Shown here: one piece after another, positions 26,683 to 40,319 of the stretch | Layout of the letters: each line of letters begins with the position of its first letter | How positions within the stretch are numbered: position 1 is the stretch's first letter | NCBI GenBank assembly: GCA_964036045.1 | Contig: OZ038378.1 | Coordinates: 18,423,348-18,487,347 of the forward strand | Source: Eutreptiella sp. 'Long Island Sound 2002' | Taxonomy: Eukaryota > Euglenozoa > Euglenophyceae > Eutreptiales > Eutreptiaceae | Direction: 5' to 3' | Length of the DNA stretch: 64,000 nucleotides | The notes under the pieces: model-generated | Databases searched by the model: none | The model's input: only the letters and a program-made list of their open reading frames with translations | What the model was told of the DNA's origin: nothing | Program-made: the position numbers and the translations under genes

Positions 26683-29412
26683 CGTAGAGTGATCCATAGA
26701 GTGATCCATAGAGTGATCCATAGAGTGATCCATAGAGTGATCCATAGAGTGATCCATAGAGTGATCCATAGACTGATCCATAGAGTGATCCATAGAGTGA
26801 TCCATAGAGTGATCCATAGAGTGATCCATAGAGTGATCCATAGAGTGATCCATAGAGTGATCCATAGAGTGATCCATAGAGTGATCCATAGAGTGATCCA
26901 TAGAGTGATCAATAGAGTGATCCATAGAGTGATCCATAGAGTGATCCATAGAGTGATCCATAGAGTGATCCATAGACTGATCCATGGAGTGATCCATAGA
27001 GTGATCCATGGAGTGATCCATAGAGTGATCCATAGAGTGATCCATAGAGTGATCCATAGAGTGATCCATAGAGTGATCCCTAGATTGATCCATAGAGTGA
27101 TCCATAGAGTGATCCATAGAGTGATCCATGGGTTGATCCATAGCGTGATCCATGGAGTGATCAATAGAGTGATCCATAGAGTGATCCATAGACTGATCCA
27201 TGGAGTGATCCATAGAGTGATCCATGGAGTGATCCATAGAGTGATCCATAGAGTGATCCATAGAGTGATCCATGGAATGATCCATAGAGTGATTCATGGA
27301 GTGATCCATAGAGTGATTCATGGAGTGATCCATAGAGTGATCCATAGAGTGATCCATGGAGTGATCCATAGACTAATCCATGGAGTGATCCATAGAGCGA
27401 TCCATAGAGTGATCCATAGAGTGATCCATAGAGTGATACATAGAGTGATCCATAGAGTGTTCCATAGAGTGATCCATAGAGTGATCCATGGGGTGATCCA
27501 GGGAGTGATCCATACAGTGATTTATGGAGTGATCCATGGAGTGATCCATAGAGTGATCCATGAAGTGATCCATACAGTGATCCAAGGGGCGATCCATGGA
27601 GTGATGCATAGAGTGATGCATAGACTGATCCATAGAGTGATCCATAGTGTGATCCATAGAGTGATCCATGGAGTGATCCATGGAGTGATCCATGGAGTGA
27701 TCCATAGAGTGATCCATGGAGTGATCCATAGAGTGATCCATGGAGTGATGCATAGAGTGATCCATGCAGTGATCCATGGAGTGATCCATAGAGTGATCCA
27801 TAGAGTGATCCATAGAGTGATCCATGGAGTGATCCATGGAGTGATCCATGGAGTGATCCATAGACTGATCCATGGAGTCATCCATAGAGTGATCCATAGA
27901 GTGATCTATAGAGTTATCCATCGAGCGATCCATAGAGTGATCCATAGAGTGCTCCATGGACTGAGCCATAGAGTGATGCATAGAGTGATCCATGGAGTGA
28001 GCCATAGAGTGATCCATAGATTGATCCATAGAGTGATCCATAGAGTGATCCATAGAGTGATCAATAGAGTGATTTATGGAGTGATCCATAGAGTGATCCA
28101 TGGAGTGATCCGTAGAGTGATCCATGGGGTGATCCATGGAGTGATCCATAGAGTGATCCATAGAGTGATCCATAGAGTGATCCATAGAGTGATCCATAGA
28201 GTGATCCATAGAGTGCTCCATGGAGTGATCCATAGAGTGATCCATAGAGTGATCCGTAGATTGATCCATAGAGTGATCCATAGAGTGATCAATAGAGTGA
28301 TCCATAGAGTGATCCATGGAGTGATCCATAGAGTGATCCATGGAGTGATCCATACAGTGATCCAAGGGGCGATCCATGGAGTGATCCATAGAGTGATCCA
28401 TAGAGTGATGCATAGACCGATCCATAGAGTGATCCATAGTGTGAGCCATAGAGTGATCCATGGACTGATCCATAGAGTGATCCATGGAGTGATCCATAGA
28501 GTGATCCATGGAGTGATCCATAGAGTGATCCATAGAGTGATCCATAGAGTGATCCATAGAGTGATCCATAGAGTGATCCATAGAGTGATCCATAGAGTGA
28601 TCCATGGGGTGATCCATAGCGTGATCCATGGAATGATCAATAGAGTGATCCATAGAGTGATGCATAGACTGATCCATAGAGTGATCCATAGTGTGATCCA
28701 TAGAGTGATCCACGGAGTTATCCATAGAGTGATCCATGGAGTGATCCATAGAGTGATCCATGGAGTGATCCATAGAGTGATCCATAGAGTGATCCATAGA
28801 ATGATCCATAGAGTGATCCATAGAGTGATCCATAGAGTGATCCATAGAGTGATTCATGGGTTGATCCATAGCGTGATCCATGGAGTGATCAATAGAGTGA
28901 TCCATAGAGTGATCCATAGACTGATCCATGGAGTGATCCATAAAGTGATCCATAGAGTGATCCATAGAGTGATCCATGGAGTGATCCATAGAGTGATCCA
29001 TGGAGTGAGCCATAGAGTGAGCCATAGAGTGATGCATAGAGTCATGCATAGAGTGATTCATCGACTGATCCATGGAGTGATCCATAGAGTGATCCATGGA
29101 GTGATCCATACAGTGATCCATGGAGTGAGCCATAGATTGAGCCATAGAGTGATGCATAGAGTGATGCATAGAGTGATCCGTAGAGTGATCCATGGACTGA
29201 TCCATAGAGTGATCCATAGTCTGATCCATAGAGTGATCCATAGAGTGATTCATGGAGTGATCCATAGAGTGATCCATAGAGTGATCCATGGAGTGATCCA
29301 TAGATTGATCCATAGAGTGATCCATAGAGTGATCCATAGAGTGATCCATAGAGTGATCCATAGAGTGATCCATAGACTGATCCATAGAGTGATCCATGGA
29401 CTTAGCCATAGA
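26683..29412 (+). repeat. 12-bp satellite array B, unit 2
   Basis: GTGATCCATAGA-family units with the array-B markers GGGTTGATCCATAGCG (27129, 28858) and GGGGTGATCCAGGGAG (27490-27505, an intact copy of the retrotransposon target). It ends CCATGGACTTAGCCATAGAACT at the join to the 22-bp higher-order array. Confidence 0.97.
27470..27530. other. Second empty site for the retrotransposon
   Basis: GGGGTGATC, then CAGGGAGTG, is continuous at 27498/27499. The flanking order of variants (CATACAGTG to the right; CGAGCG, CATAGAGTG and CATGGGG to the left) matches the interrupted site at 45723/50050 in the next unit. Confidence 0.82.
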
Positions 29413-32400
29413 ACTCATAGGAGGATTGTTACCAAAAGCTCCATCAGCAGATGTTGCTCATATGACATGTGGTGTCATATAATGACACTGGTGATCTTAA
29501 CCGTACAAAAAGAATCACGTGGGGTGCATGCACATCAACTGATCGAGCTTTTCGTGTCCATGTTACGTTATCGTAATCGTGGGGATTACGTTATCGTAAC
29601 TGGGGGATTACGTTATCGTAACTGGGGGATTACGTTATCGTAATTGTGGGGATTACGTTATCGTAACTGGGGGATTACGTTATCGTAATCGTGGGGTTTA
29701 CGTTATCGTAGACTCATAGGAGGATTGTAACCAAAAGCTCCATCAGCAGATGTTGCTCATATGACATGTGGTGTCATATAATGACACTGGTGATCTTAAC
29801 CGTACAAAAGGATTCACATGGGGTACATGCACTTCAACTGATCGAGCTTTTCGTGTTCATGTTACGTTATCGTAATTGTGGGGATTACGCTATCGTAACT
29901 GGGGGATTACGTTATCGTAATCGTGGGGATTACGTTATCGTAACTGGGGGATTACGTTATCGTAATCGTGGGGATTACGTTATCGTAGACTCATAGGAGG
30001 ATTTTAACCAAAAGCTCCATCAGCAGATGTTGCTCATATGACATGTGGTGTCATATAATGACACTGGTGATCTTAACCGTACAAAAAGAATCACATGGGG
30101 TACATGCACTTCAACTGATTGAGCTTTTCGTGTCCATGTTACGTTATCGTAACTGGGGGATTACGTTATCGTAATCATGGGGATTACGGTATTGTAATTG
30201 GGGGATTACGTTATCGTAACTGGGGGATTACGTTATCGTAATAGTGGGGATTACGTTATCGTAACTGGGGGATTACGTTATCGTAGACTCATAGGAGGAT
30301 TGTAACCAAAAGCTCCATCAGCAGATGTTGCTCATATGACATGTGGTGTCATCTAATGACACTGGTGATCTTAACCGTACAAAAAGAATCACATGGGGTA
30401 CATGCACTTCAACTTATCGAACTTTTCGTGTCCATGTTACGTTATCGTAACCGGGGGATTACGTTATCGTAATCGTGGGGATGGCATTATCGTAACTGGG
30501 GGATCACGTTGTCGTAATCGTGGGGATTACGTTATCGTAATTGTGGGGATTACGTTATTGTAACTGGGGGATTACGTTATCGTAACTGGGGGATTACGTT
30601 ATTGTAACTGGGGGATTACGTTATCGTAGACTCATAGGAGGGTTGTAACCAAAAGCTCCATCAGCAAATGTTGCTCATATGACATGTGGTGTCATATAAT
30701 GACACTGGTGATCTTAACCGTACAAATAGAATCACATGGGGTACATGCACTTCAACTGATCGAGCTTTTCGTGTCCATGTTACGTTATCGTAATTGTGGG
30801 GATTACGTTATCGTAACTGGGGGATTACGTTATCGTAATAGTGGGGATTACGTTATCGTAATCGTGGGGATTACGTTATCGTAGACTCATAGGAGGATTG
30901 TAACCAAAAGCTCCATCAGCAGATGTTGCTCATATGACATGTGGTGTCATATAATGACACTAGTGATCTTAACCGTACAAAAGGAATCACATGGGGTACA
31001 TGCACTTCAACCGATCGAGCTCTTTGTGCCCATGTTACGTTATCGTAATTGTGGGGATTACGTTATCGTAATCGTGGGGATTACGTTATCGTAATCGTGG
31101 AGATTACGTTATCGTAACTGGGGGATTACGTTATCGTAACTGGGGGATTACGTTATCGTAACTGGGGGATTACGTTATCGTAGACTCATAGGAGGGTTGT
31201 AACCAAAAGCTCCATCAGCAAATGTTGCTCATATGACATGTGGTGTCATATAATGACACTGGTGATCTTAACCGTACAAATAGAATCACATGGGGTACAT
31301 GCACTTCAACTGATCGAGCTTTTCGTGTCCATGTTACGTTATCGTAATTGTGGGGATTACGTTATCGTAACTGGCGGATTACTTTATCGTAACTGGGGGA
31401 TAACGTTATCGGAACTGGGGGATTACGTTATCGTAATAGTGGGGATTACGTTATCGTAATCGTGGGGATTACGTTAACGTAGACTCATAGGAGGATTGTA
31501 ACCAAAAGCTCCATCAGCAGATGTTGCTCATATGACATGTGGTGTCATATAATGACGCTGGTGATCTTAACCGTACAAAAGGAATCACATGGGGTACATG
31601 CACTTCAACCGATCGAGCTTTTTGTGCCCATGTTACGTTATCGTAATTGTGGGGATTACGTTATCGTAATCGTGGGGATTACGTTATCGTAATCGTGGAG
31701 ATTACGTTATCGTAACCGGGGGATTACGTTATCGTAACTGGGGGATTACGTTATCGTAACTGGGGGATTACGTTATCGTAACGGGGGGATTACGTTATCG
31801 TAACTGGGGGACTACGTTATCGTAGACTCATAGGAGGATTGTAACCAAAAGCTCCATCAGCAGATGATGCTCATATGACATGTGGTGTCATATGATGACA
31901 CTGGTGATCTTAACCGTACAAAAGAAATCACATGGGGTACATGCACTTCAACTGATCGAGCTTTTTGTGCCCATGTTACGTTATCGTAATTGTGGGGATT
32001 ACGTTATCGTAATCGTGGAGATTACGTTATCATAACTGGGGGATTACGTTATCGTAACTTGCGGATTACGTTATCGTAACTGGGGGATTACGTTATCGTA
32101 ACTGCGGGATGACGTTATCGTAACTGGGGGATTATGTTATCGTAGACTCATAGGAGGATTGTAAACAAAAGCTCCATCAGCACATGTTGCTCATATGACA
32201 TGTGGTGTCATATAATGACATTGGTGATCTTAACCGTACAAAAAGAATCACATGGGGTACATGCACTTCAACTGATCGAGCTTTTCGTGTCCATGTTATG
32301 TTATCGTAACAGGGGTATTACGCTATCGTAAACATGGGGATTACGTTATCGTAACTGGGGGATTACGTTATCGTAACTGGGGGGTTACGTTATCGTAACT

Positions 32401-32739
32401 GGGGGATTGCGTTATCGTAACTAGGGGATTACGTTATCGTAATCGCGGGGATTACGTTATCGTAACTGGGGGATAACGTTATCGTAACTGGGGGATTACG
32501 TTATCGTAACTGGGGGATTACGTTATCGTAGACTCATAGGAGGGTTGTAACCAAAAGCTCCATCAGCAGATGTTGCTCATATGACATGTGGTGTCATTTA
32601 ATGACACTGCTGATCTTAACCGTACAAAAAGAATCACATGGGGTACATGCACTTCAACTGATCGAGCTTTTCGTGTCCATGTTACGTTATCGTAACTGGG
32701 GTATTACGCTATCGTAAACATGGGGATTACGTTATCGTA
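29413..32739 (+). repeat. 22-23-bp satellite with ~150-bp modules, unit 2 (11 modules)
   Basis: CATAGGAGG module starts lie near 29415, 29714, 29992, 30290, 30633, 30888, 31187, 31486, 31829, 32149 and 32534. Spacing is shorter (255-385 bp) than in unit 1 because there are fewer 22-bp repeats per module. The pair near 30633-31186 is repeated near 31187-31828 with extra 22-bp units. The last repeat supplies the ATG used by the candidate gene at 32720. Confidence 0.95.
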
Positions 32740-33959
32740 TGGAAAAACCCGGCCACCACAGCAATTTTCGCCACACGGTGGACTTGGAAAAGCCTGGTCA
32801 GAGAATTATTTGTCAACATCAACAGACTCATCACCAGATTTGCAACTTTCGGATTTGGCGGACAGCGGGCCACGGCCATACGGTGGAAAACATGGAATTG
32901 GAAAGGGGAAAGCCTGGCCAGCGAATTCAGCGAATTATTCGCCAACATTAACAGACTCATCACCAGATTTGGCGGACAGCGGGCCACCGCCATACGGTGG
33001 AAAACATGGAATTGGAAAGGGGAAAGCCTGGCCAGCGAATTCAGCGAATTATTCGCCAACATTAACAGACTCATCACCAGATTTGGCGGACAGCGGGCCA
33101 CGGCCATACGGTGGAAAACATGGAATTGGAAAGGGGAAAGCCTGGTCAGCGAATTCAGCGAATTATTCGCCAACATTACCAGACTCGCAATTGCATGACG
33201 ATACGAGAAACGTGATAGCGAATGATGTGCCGAGATCCCCCGCCGTTTCCTCCATCCTTACTGGTATACCGTTGTCACCCGGATATTTACCCGGCGAATT
33301 GCCACACCACCGAATTGCCACCCCTCCTTTGCTCAGTCAAGCAACGCCACCGCCACCGCCACCGTTCGACGTTTCTGAGGAGCAAGAAGGAAGAAAAAAC
33401 AAAAGGAAATATATCAATGGTTGGGAGATGCTTGTTACTGGATATGTAAGTCCCAAAGTAGGTCGGACAGAACGTTTCCCAAAGGTGACAGAGACGGTCA
33501 TAGATAACGTTACAACTAAAGAACGTAACCAGTGGACCCCGATATCACCGGATAAGACGCACCCAAAATAAAACGAGTTACGTCCACGATCTGAGGCCTT
33601 GGGCACGCAGCACCACCTCCGCGGTCATTCTGTTCCACTGCCCCAGCTCGCGGGACCGGAAGCTGTTGTTTGAGAACTATGGCTCGTGTTTCCCAGACTT
33701 TCAGGTTTTCAATCACGTGTTCTCCAAAATGTGCAGTCAGAAATACACCGCCATGGTCATCCTACTGAACAACGGGTCGTTGAACCTACTGGAGAACGTG
33801 TTCTGGTTCCGAGCCCGACCGGAGGACCAACAGCTGGCACGCAACGGAGTCTTGAAACTTGGACACCCCATCTGCTGGCAGCATGCCGAGGAACGGACTG
33901 ACGAGAAGCGGCAGAACCAGATGGCCCTGATGAGTTGCCACAGCGCGGATGAAAAGTAG
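32720..33959 (+). CDS. Candidate two-exon gene of the macrosatellite block, copy 2 (intact)
   Basis: Exon 1 is 32720-33445, the intron 33446-33704 (GTAAGT to CCCAGACTTTCAG, 259 bp, phase 0) and exon 2 33705-33959, giving 326 residues. The ATG lies in the last 22-bp satellite repeat, in the favourable context AAACATGG. Residues ~26-142 carry three 38-residue repeats and a diverged one (GKAW, PDLADSGP, PYGGKHGIGKG). P210-P215 is a proline run and KNKRK (226-230) a possible nuclear-localisation signal. Exon 2 (FSKMCSQKYTAMVILL to SADEK) has no family I recognise. Unspliced, exon 1 reads to TAA at 33569-33571, giving 283 residues, and that stop overlaps an AATAAA. Most coding differences between copies change an amino acid, so constraint is not evident. 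A non-coding block is the main alternative. Confidence 0.4.
33446..33704 (+). other. Putative spliceosomal intron in the candidate gene (copy 2)
   Basis: The donor is GTAAGT, a perfect consensus match. The acceptor is TTTCAG behind a pyrimidine-rich GTGTTTCCCAGAC. Removal joins two open frames that are otherwise in different phases, with phase 0 on both sides. Equivalent introns lie at 17986-18240 and 54994-55252. A 4-bp deletion in copy 1 lies inside it. Confidence 0.4.
33567..33572 (+). promoter_or_regulatory. AATAAA overlapping the unspliced stop codon
   Basis: AATAAA overlaps the TAA that ends the unspliced exon 1 frame (CCAAAATAAAACG). It is kept in the copies at 17279 and 54288. If used as a poly(A) signal it would give a short intron-retaining product. 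The hexamer alone is weak evidence. Confidence 0.25.
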
Positions 33960-33990
33960 TTGGATCTCATCTCTATCTACCTATGTAAGA

Positions 33991-34873
33991 GTGATGCATA
34001 GAGTGATCCATAGAGTGATCCATAGAGTGATCCATAGACTGATCCATAGAGTGATCCATAGAGTGATCCATAGAGTGGTCCATAGAGTGATTTATGGAGT
34101 GATCCGTAGAGTGATCCATGGGGTGATCAATGGAGTGATCCATAGAGTGATCCATGGAGTGATCCATAGAGTGATCCACAGAGTGATCCATGGAGCGATC
34201 CATAGAGTGATCCATGGAGTGATCCATACAGTGATCCAAGGGGCGATCCATGGAGTGATCCATAGAGTGATGCATAGACTGATCCATAGAGTGATGCATA
34301 GTGTGATCCATAGAGTGATCCATGGAGTGATCCATAGAGTGATCCATGGAGTGATCCATAGAGTGATCCACGGAGTGATCCATAGAGTGATCCATGGAGT
34401 GATGCATAGAGTGATCCATGCAGTGATCCATACAGTGATCCATAGAGTGATCCATAGAGTGATCCATAGAGTTATCCATGGAGTGATCCATGGAGTGATC
34501 CATAGAGTGATCCATGAGGTGATCCATAGAGGGTTCCATGGAGTGATGCATAGAGTGATCCATAGAGTGATCCATGGAGTGATCCATAGAGTGATCCATG
34601 GAGTGATTCATAGAGTGATCCATGGAGTGATGCATAGAGTGATCCATGCAGTGATCCATGGAGTGATCCATAGAGTGAGCCATAGAGTGATCCATAGAGT
34701 GATCCATAGAGTTATCCATAGAGTGATCCATAGAGTGATCCATAGAGTGATCCATAGAGTGATCCATGGAGTGATCCATGGAGTGATTCATAGAGTGATC
34801 CATGAGGTGATCCATAGAGGGTTCCATGGAGTGATGCATAGAGTGATCCATAGAGTGATCCATACAGTGATCC
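33991..34873 (+). repeat. 12-bp satellite array A, unit 3
   Basis: GTGATCCATAGA-family units, beginning after CTATGTAAGA and ending at GTGATCCGGCCTTACACC. It is shorter than array A in units 1 and 2 but keeps the order of marker variants. Confidence 0.97.
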
Positions 34874-35399
34874 GGCCTTACACCACTTTACACGGGCCTT
34901 ACACCACTTTACAGGGGCCTTACACCGCTTTACACGGGCCTTACACCACTTTACACGGGCCTTACACCACTTTACACGGGCCTTACACCACTTTACACGG
35001 GCCTTACACCACTTTGCACGGGCCTTACACCACTTTACACGGGCCTTGCACCACTTTACACGGGCCTTACACCACTTTGCACGGGCCTTCCCCCACTTTA
35101 CACGGGCCTTACACCACTTTACACGCGCCTTACACCACTTTACACGGGCCTTACACCACTTTACACCGGCCTTACACCACTTTACACGGGCCTTACACCA
35201 CTTTACACGGGCCTTACACCACTTTACACGGGCCTTACACCACTTTACACGGGCCTTACACCACTTTACACGGGCTTTATACCAATTTACACGGGCCTTA
35301 GAGCACTTTACACGGGCCTTACACCACTTTACACGGGCCTTACACCACTTTACACGGGCCTAACACCGCTTTACACGGGCCTTACGCCACTTTACACGG

Positions 35400-36330
35400 G
35401 CCTTACACCACTTTACACGGGCCTTACACCACTTTACACGGGCCTTACACCACTTTACACGGGCCTTACACCACTTTACACGGGCCTCACACCACTTTAC
35501 ACTGGCCTCACACCACTTTACACGGGCCTTCCGCCACTTTGCACGGGCCTTACACCACTTTACACGGGCCTTACACCACTTTACACGGGCCTTACACCAC
35601 TTTACACGGGCCTTACACCACTTTACACGGACCTTACACCACTTTACACGGGCCTTACACCACTTTACACGGGCCTTACACCACTTTACACGGGCCTTAC
35701 ACCACTTTACACGGGCTTTATACCAATTTACACGGGCCTTAGAGCACTTTACACGGGCCTTACACCACTTTACACGGGCCTTACACCACTTTACACGGGC
35801 CTAACACCACTTTACACGGACCTTACACCACTTTACACGGGCCTTACACCACTTTACACGGGCCTTACACCACTTTACACGGGCCTTACACCGCTTTACA
35901 CGGGCCTTACGCCACTTTACACGGGCCTTACACCACTTTACACGGGCCTTACACCACTTTACACGGGCCTCACACCACTTTACACGGGCCTTCCGCCACT
36001 TTGCACGGGCCTTACACCACTTTACACGGGCCTTACACCACTTTACACGGGCCTTACACCACTTTACACGGGCCTTACACCACTTTACACGGACCTTACA
36101 CCACTTTACACGGGCCTTACACCACTTTACACGGGCCTTACACCACTTTACACGGGCCTTACACCACTTTACACGGGCTTTATACCAATTTACACGGGCC
36201 TTAGAGCACTTTACACGGGCCTTACACCACTTTACACGGGCCTTACACCACTTTACACGGGCCTAACACCACTTTACACGGACCTTACACCACTTTACAC
36301 GGGCCTTACACCACTTTACACGGGCCTTAC
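35400..36330 (+). repeat. 462-bp tandem duplication in the 21-bp array
   Basis: The variants CCTTCCGCCACTTTGCACGG (35529 and 35991), the GGGCTTTATACCAATTTAC unit with its following CTTAGAGCAC, and the CTAACACCACTTTACACGGA unit (35800 and 36262) all recur 462 bp apart. A related CTTTATACCAATT/CTTAGAGCAC pair is also at 35276 and 37555. Boundaries are approximate. Confidence 0.75.
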
Positions 36331-37048
36331 ACCACTTTGCACGGACCTTACACCACTTTACACGGACCTTACACCACTTTACACGGGCCTTACACCACTT
36401 TACACGGGCCTTCCGCCACTTTGCACGGGCCTTACACCACTTTACACGGGCCTTACACCACTTTACACGGGCCTTACACACCTTTTCACGGACCTTACAC
36501 CACTTTACACGGGCCTTACACCACTTTACACGGGCCTTACACCACTTTACACGGGCGTTACACCACTTTACACGTGCCTTACACCACTTTACACGGACCT
36601 TACCCTACTTTACACGGGCCTTACACCACTTTACAGAGGCCTTACACCACTTTACACAGGCCTGACACCACTTTACACGTGCCTTACACCACTTTACACG
36701 GGCCTTACAACACTTTACACGGGCCTTACACCACTTTACACGGGCCTTACACCACTTTACACGGGCCTTACACCACTTTACACGGGCCTTACACCACTTT
36801 ACACGTGCCTTACACCACTTTACACGGGCCTTACAACACTTTACACGGGCCTTACACCGCTTTACACGGGCCTTACACCACTTTACACGGGCTTTACAGC
36901 ACTTTACACGGGCCTTACACCACTTTACACGGGCGTTACACCACTTTACACGGGCCTTACACCACTTTACTCGGGCCTTACACCACTTTACACGGGCCTT
37001 ACACCACTTTGCATGGGCCTTCCCCCACTTTACACGGGCCTTACACCA

Positions 37049-37078
37049 GTGTACACTTTTTTTTTTAAAAAAAGTCTC
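37049..37078. repeat. GTGTACAC plus T10A7 interruption of the 21-bp array
   Basis: Same cassette as at 5238, here with ten T and seven A, followed by GTCTCAC. Related copies lie at 38591-38619 (T9A7) and 39167-39195 (T9A7, preceded by ACACTA). Confidence 0.88.
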
Positions 37079-40000
37079 ACTTTACACGGGCCTTACACCA
37101 CTTTACACGTGCCTTACAGCACTTTACACGGGCCTTACACCACTTTGCACGGACCTTACACCACTTTACACGGGCCTTACACCACTTTACACGTGCCTTA
37201 CACCACTTTCCACGATCCTTACACCACTTTACACGGGCCTTATACCACTTTACACGGGCCTTACACCACTTTACACGGGCCTTACACCACTTTACACGGG
37301 CCTTCCGCCACTTTACACGGGCCTTACAACACTTTACACGGGCCTTACACCACGTCGCGGGGGCCTTACACCACTTTACACGGGCCTTACACCACTTTAC
37401 ACGGGCCTTACACCACTTTACACGGGCCTTGCACCACTTTACACGGGCCTTACACCACTTTACACGGACCTTACACCACTTTACACGGGCCGTACACCAC
37501 TTACACGGGCCTTACACCACTTTACACGGGCCTTACACCACTTTACACGGGCTTTATACCAATTCACACGGGCCTTAGAGCACTTTACACGGGCCTTACA
37601 CCACTTTACACGGGCCTTACACCACTTTACACGGGCCTAACACCACTTTACACGGGCCTTACACCACTTTACACGGGACTTACACCACTTTACACGGACC
37701 TTACACCACTTTACACGGGCCTTACACCACTTTACACGGGCCTTACACCACTTTACACGGGCCTTACACCACTTTACACGGGCCTCACACCACTTTACAC
37801 TGGCCTTACACCACTTTACACGGGCCTTCCGCCACTTTGCACGGGCCCTACACCACTTTACACGGGCCTTACACCACTTTACACGGGCCTTACACCACTT
37901 TACACGGGCCTTACACCACTTTACACGGACCTTACACCACTTTACACGGGCCTTACACCACTTTACACGGGCCTTCCGCCACTTTGCACGGGCCTTACAC
38001 AACTTTACATGGGCCTTACACCACTTTACACGGGCCTTACACCACTTTACACGGGCTTTACAGCACTTTACACGGGCCTTACACCACTTTACACGGGCCT
38101 TGCACCACTTTACACGTGCCTTACACCACTTTACACGGGCCTTACACCACTTTACACGGGCCTTACACCACTTTGCACGGACCTTACACCACTTTACACG
38201 GACCTTACACCACTTTACACGGACCTTACACCACTTTACACGGGCCTTACACCACTTTACACGTGCCTTACACCACTTTACACGGGCCTTACACCACTTT
38301 ACACGGGCCTTACACCACTTTACACGGGCCTTACACCACTTTACACGTGCCTTACACCACTTTACACGGGCCTTACACCACTTTACACGGGCCTTACACC
38401 GCTTTACACGGGCCTTACACCACTTTACACGGGCTTTACAGCACTTTACACGGGCCTTACACCACTTTACACGGGCGTTACACCACTTTACACGGGCCTT
38501 ACACCACTTTACTCGGGCCTTACACCACTTTACACGGGCCTTACACCACTTTGCACGGGCCTTCCCCCACTTTACACGGGCCTTACACCAGTGTACACTT
38601 TTTTTTTAAAAAAAGTCTCACTTTACACGGGCCTTACACCACTTTACACGGGCCCTACAGCACTTTACACGGGCCTTACACCACTTTGCACGGACCTTAC
38701 ACCACTTTACACGGGCCTTACACCACTTTACACGGACCTTACACCACTTTCCACGATCCTTACACCACTTTACACGGGCCTTATACCACTTTACACGGGC
38801 CTTACAACACTTTACACGGGCCTTCCGCCACTTTACACGGGCCTTACACCACTTTACACGGGCCTTACACCACGTCGCGGGGGCCTTACACCACTTTACA
38901 CGGGCCTTACACCACTTTACACGTGCCTTACACCACTTTACACGGGCCTTACACCACTTTACACGGGCCTTACACCGCTTTACACGGGCCTTACACCACT
39001 TTACACGGGCTTTACAGCACTTTACACGGGCCTTACACCACTTTACACGGGCGTTACACCACTTTACACGGGCCTTACACCACTTTACTCAGGCCTTACA
39101 CCACTTTACACGGGCCTTACACCACTTTGCACGGGCCTTCCCCCACTTTACACGGGCCTTACACTAGTGTACACTTTTTTTTTAAAAAAAGTCTCACTTT
39201 ACACGGGCCTTACACCACTTTGCACGGACCTTACACCACTTTACACGGGCCTTACACCACTTTACACGGACCTTACACCACTTTCCACGATCCTTACACC
39301 ACTTTACACGGGCCTTACACCACTTTACACGGGCCTTACACCACTTTACACGGGCCTTCCGCCACTTTACACGGGCCTTACACCACTTTACACGGGCCTT
39401 ACACCACGTCGCGGGGGCCTTACACCACTTTACACGGGCCTTACACCACTTTACACGGGCCTTACACCACTTTACACGGGCCTTGCACCACTTTACACGG
39501 GCCTTACACCACTTTACACGGGCCTTACACCACTTTACACGGGCCGTACACCACTTACACGGGCCTTACACCACTTTACACGGGCCTTACACCACTTTAC
39601 ACGGACCTTACACCACTTTACACGGGCCTTCCGCCACTTTACACGGGCCTTACACCACTTTACACGGGCCTTACACCACTTTACACGGGCCTTACACCAC
39701 TCTACACGCTCCTTCCGCCACTTTGCACGGACCTTACACCACTTTACACGGGCCTTACACCACTTTACACGGGCCTTACACCACTTTACACGGGCCTTAC
39801 ACCACTTTACATCGGCCTTACACCACTTTACACGGGCCTTACACCACTTTACACGGGCCTTCCGCCACTTTACACGGGCCTTACACCACTTTACACGGGC
39901 CTTACACCACTTTACACGGGCCTTACACCACTTTACACGGGCCTTACACCACTTTACACGGGCCTTACACCACTTTACACGGGCCTTACACCACTTGACA

Positions 40001-40319
40001 CGGGCCTTACACCACTTTACACGGTCCTTACACCACTTTACACAGTCCTTACACCACTTTACACGGGCCTTCCGCCACTTTACACGGGCCTTGCACCACT
40101 TTACACGGGCCTTACACCACTTTACACGGGCCTTACACCACTTTACACGGGCCTCACACCACTTTACACGGGCTTTATACCACTTTACACGGGCCTTACA
40201 CCACTTTACACGGGCCTTACACCACTTTGCACGGGCCTTACACCACTTTACTCGGGCCTTACACCACGTCACGGGGGCCTTACACCACTTTACACGGGCC
40301 TTACACCACTTTACACGGG

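Noticed and set aside
32727-33176. Minus-strand frame of ~149 codons opposite the 114-bp repeats
   Set aside because: It lies wholly on the 114-bp repeat and is a shadow of a 38-codon period that is also open on this strand. There is no splice or start support. The tryptophan-rich forward frame (54288-54746) has no ATG and was also not called, although it remains an alternative reading of the repeats.
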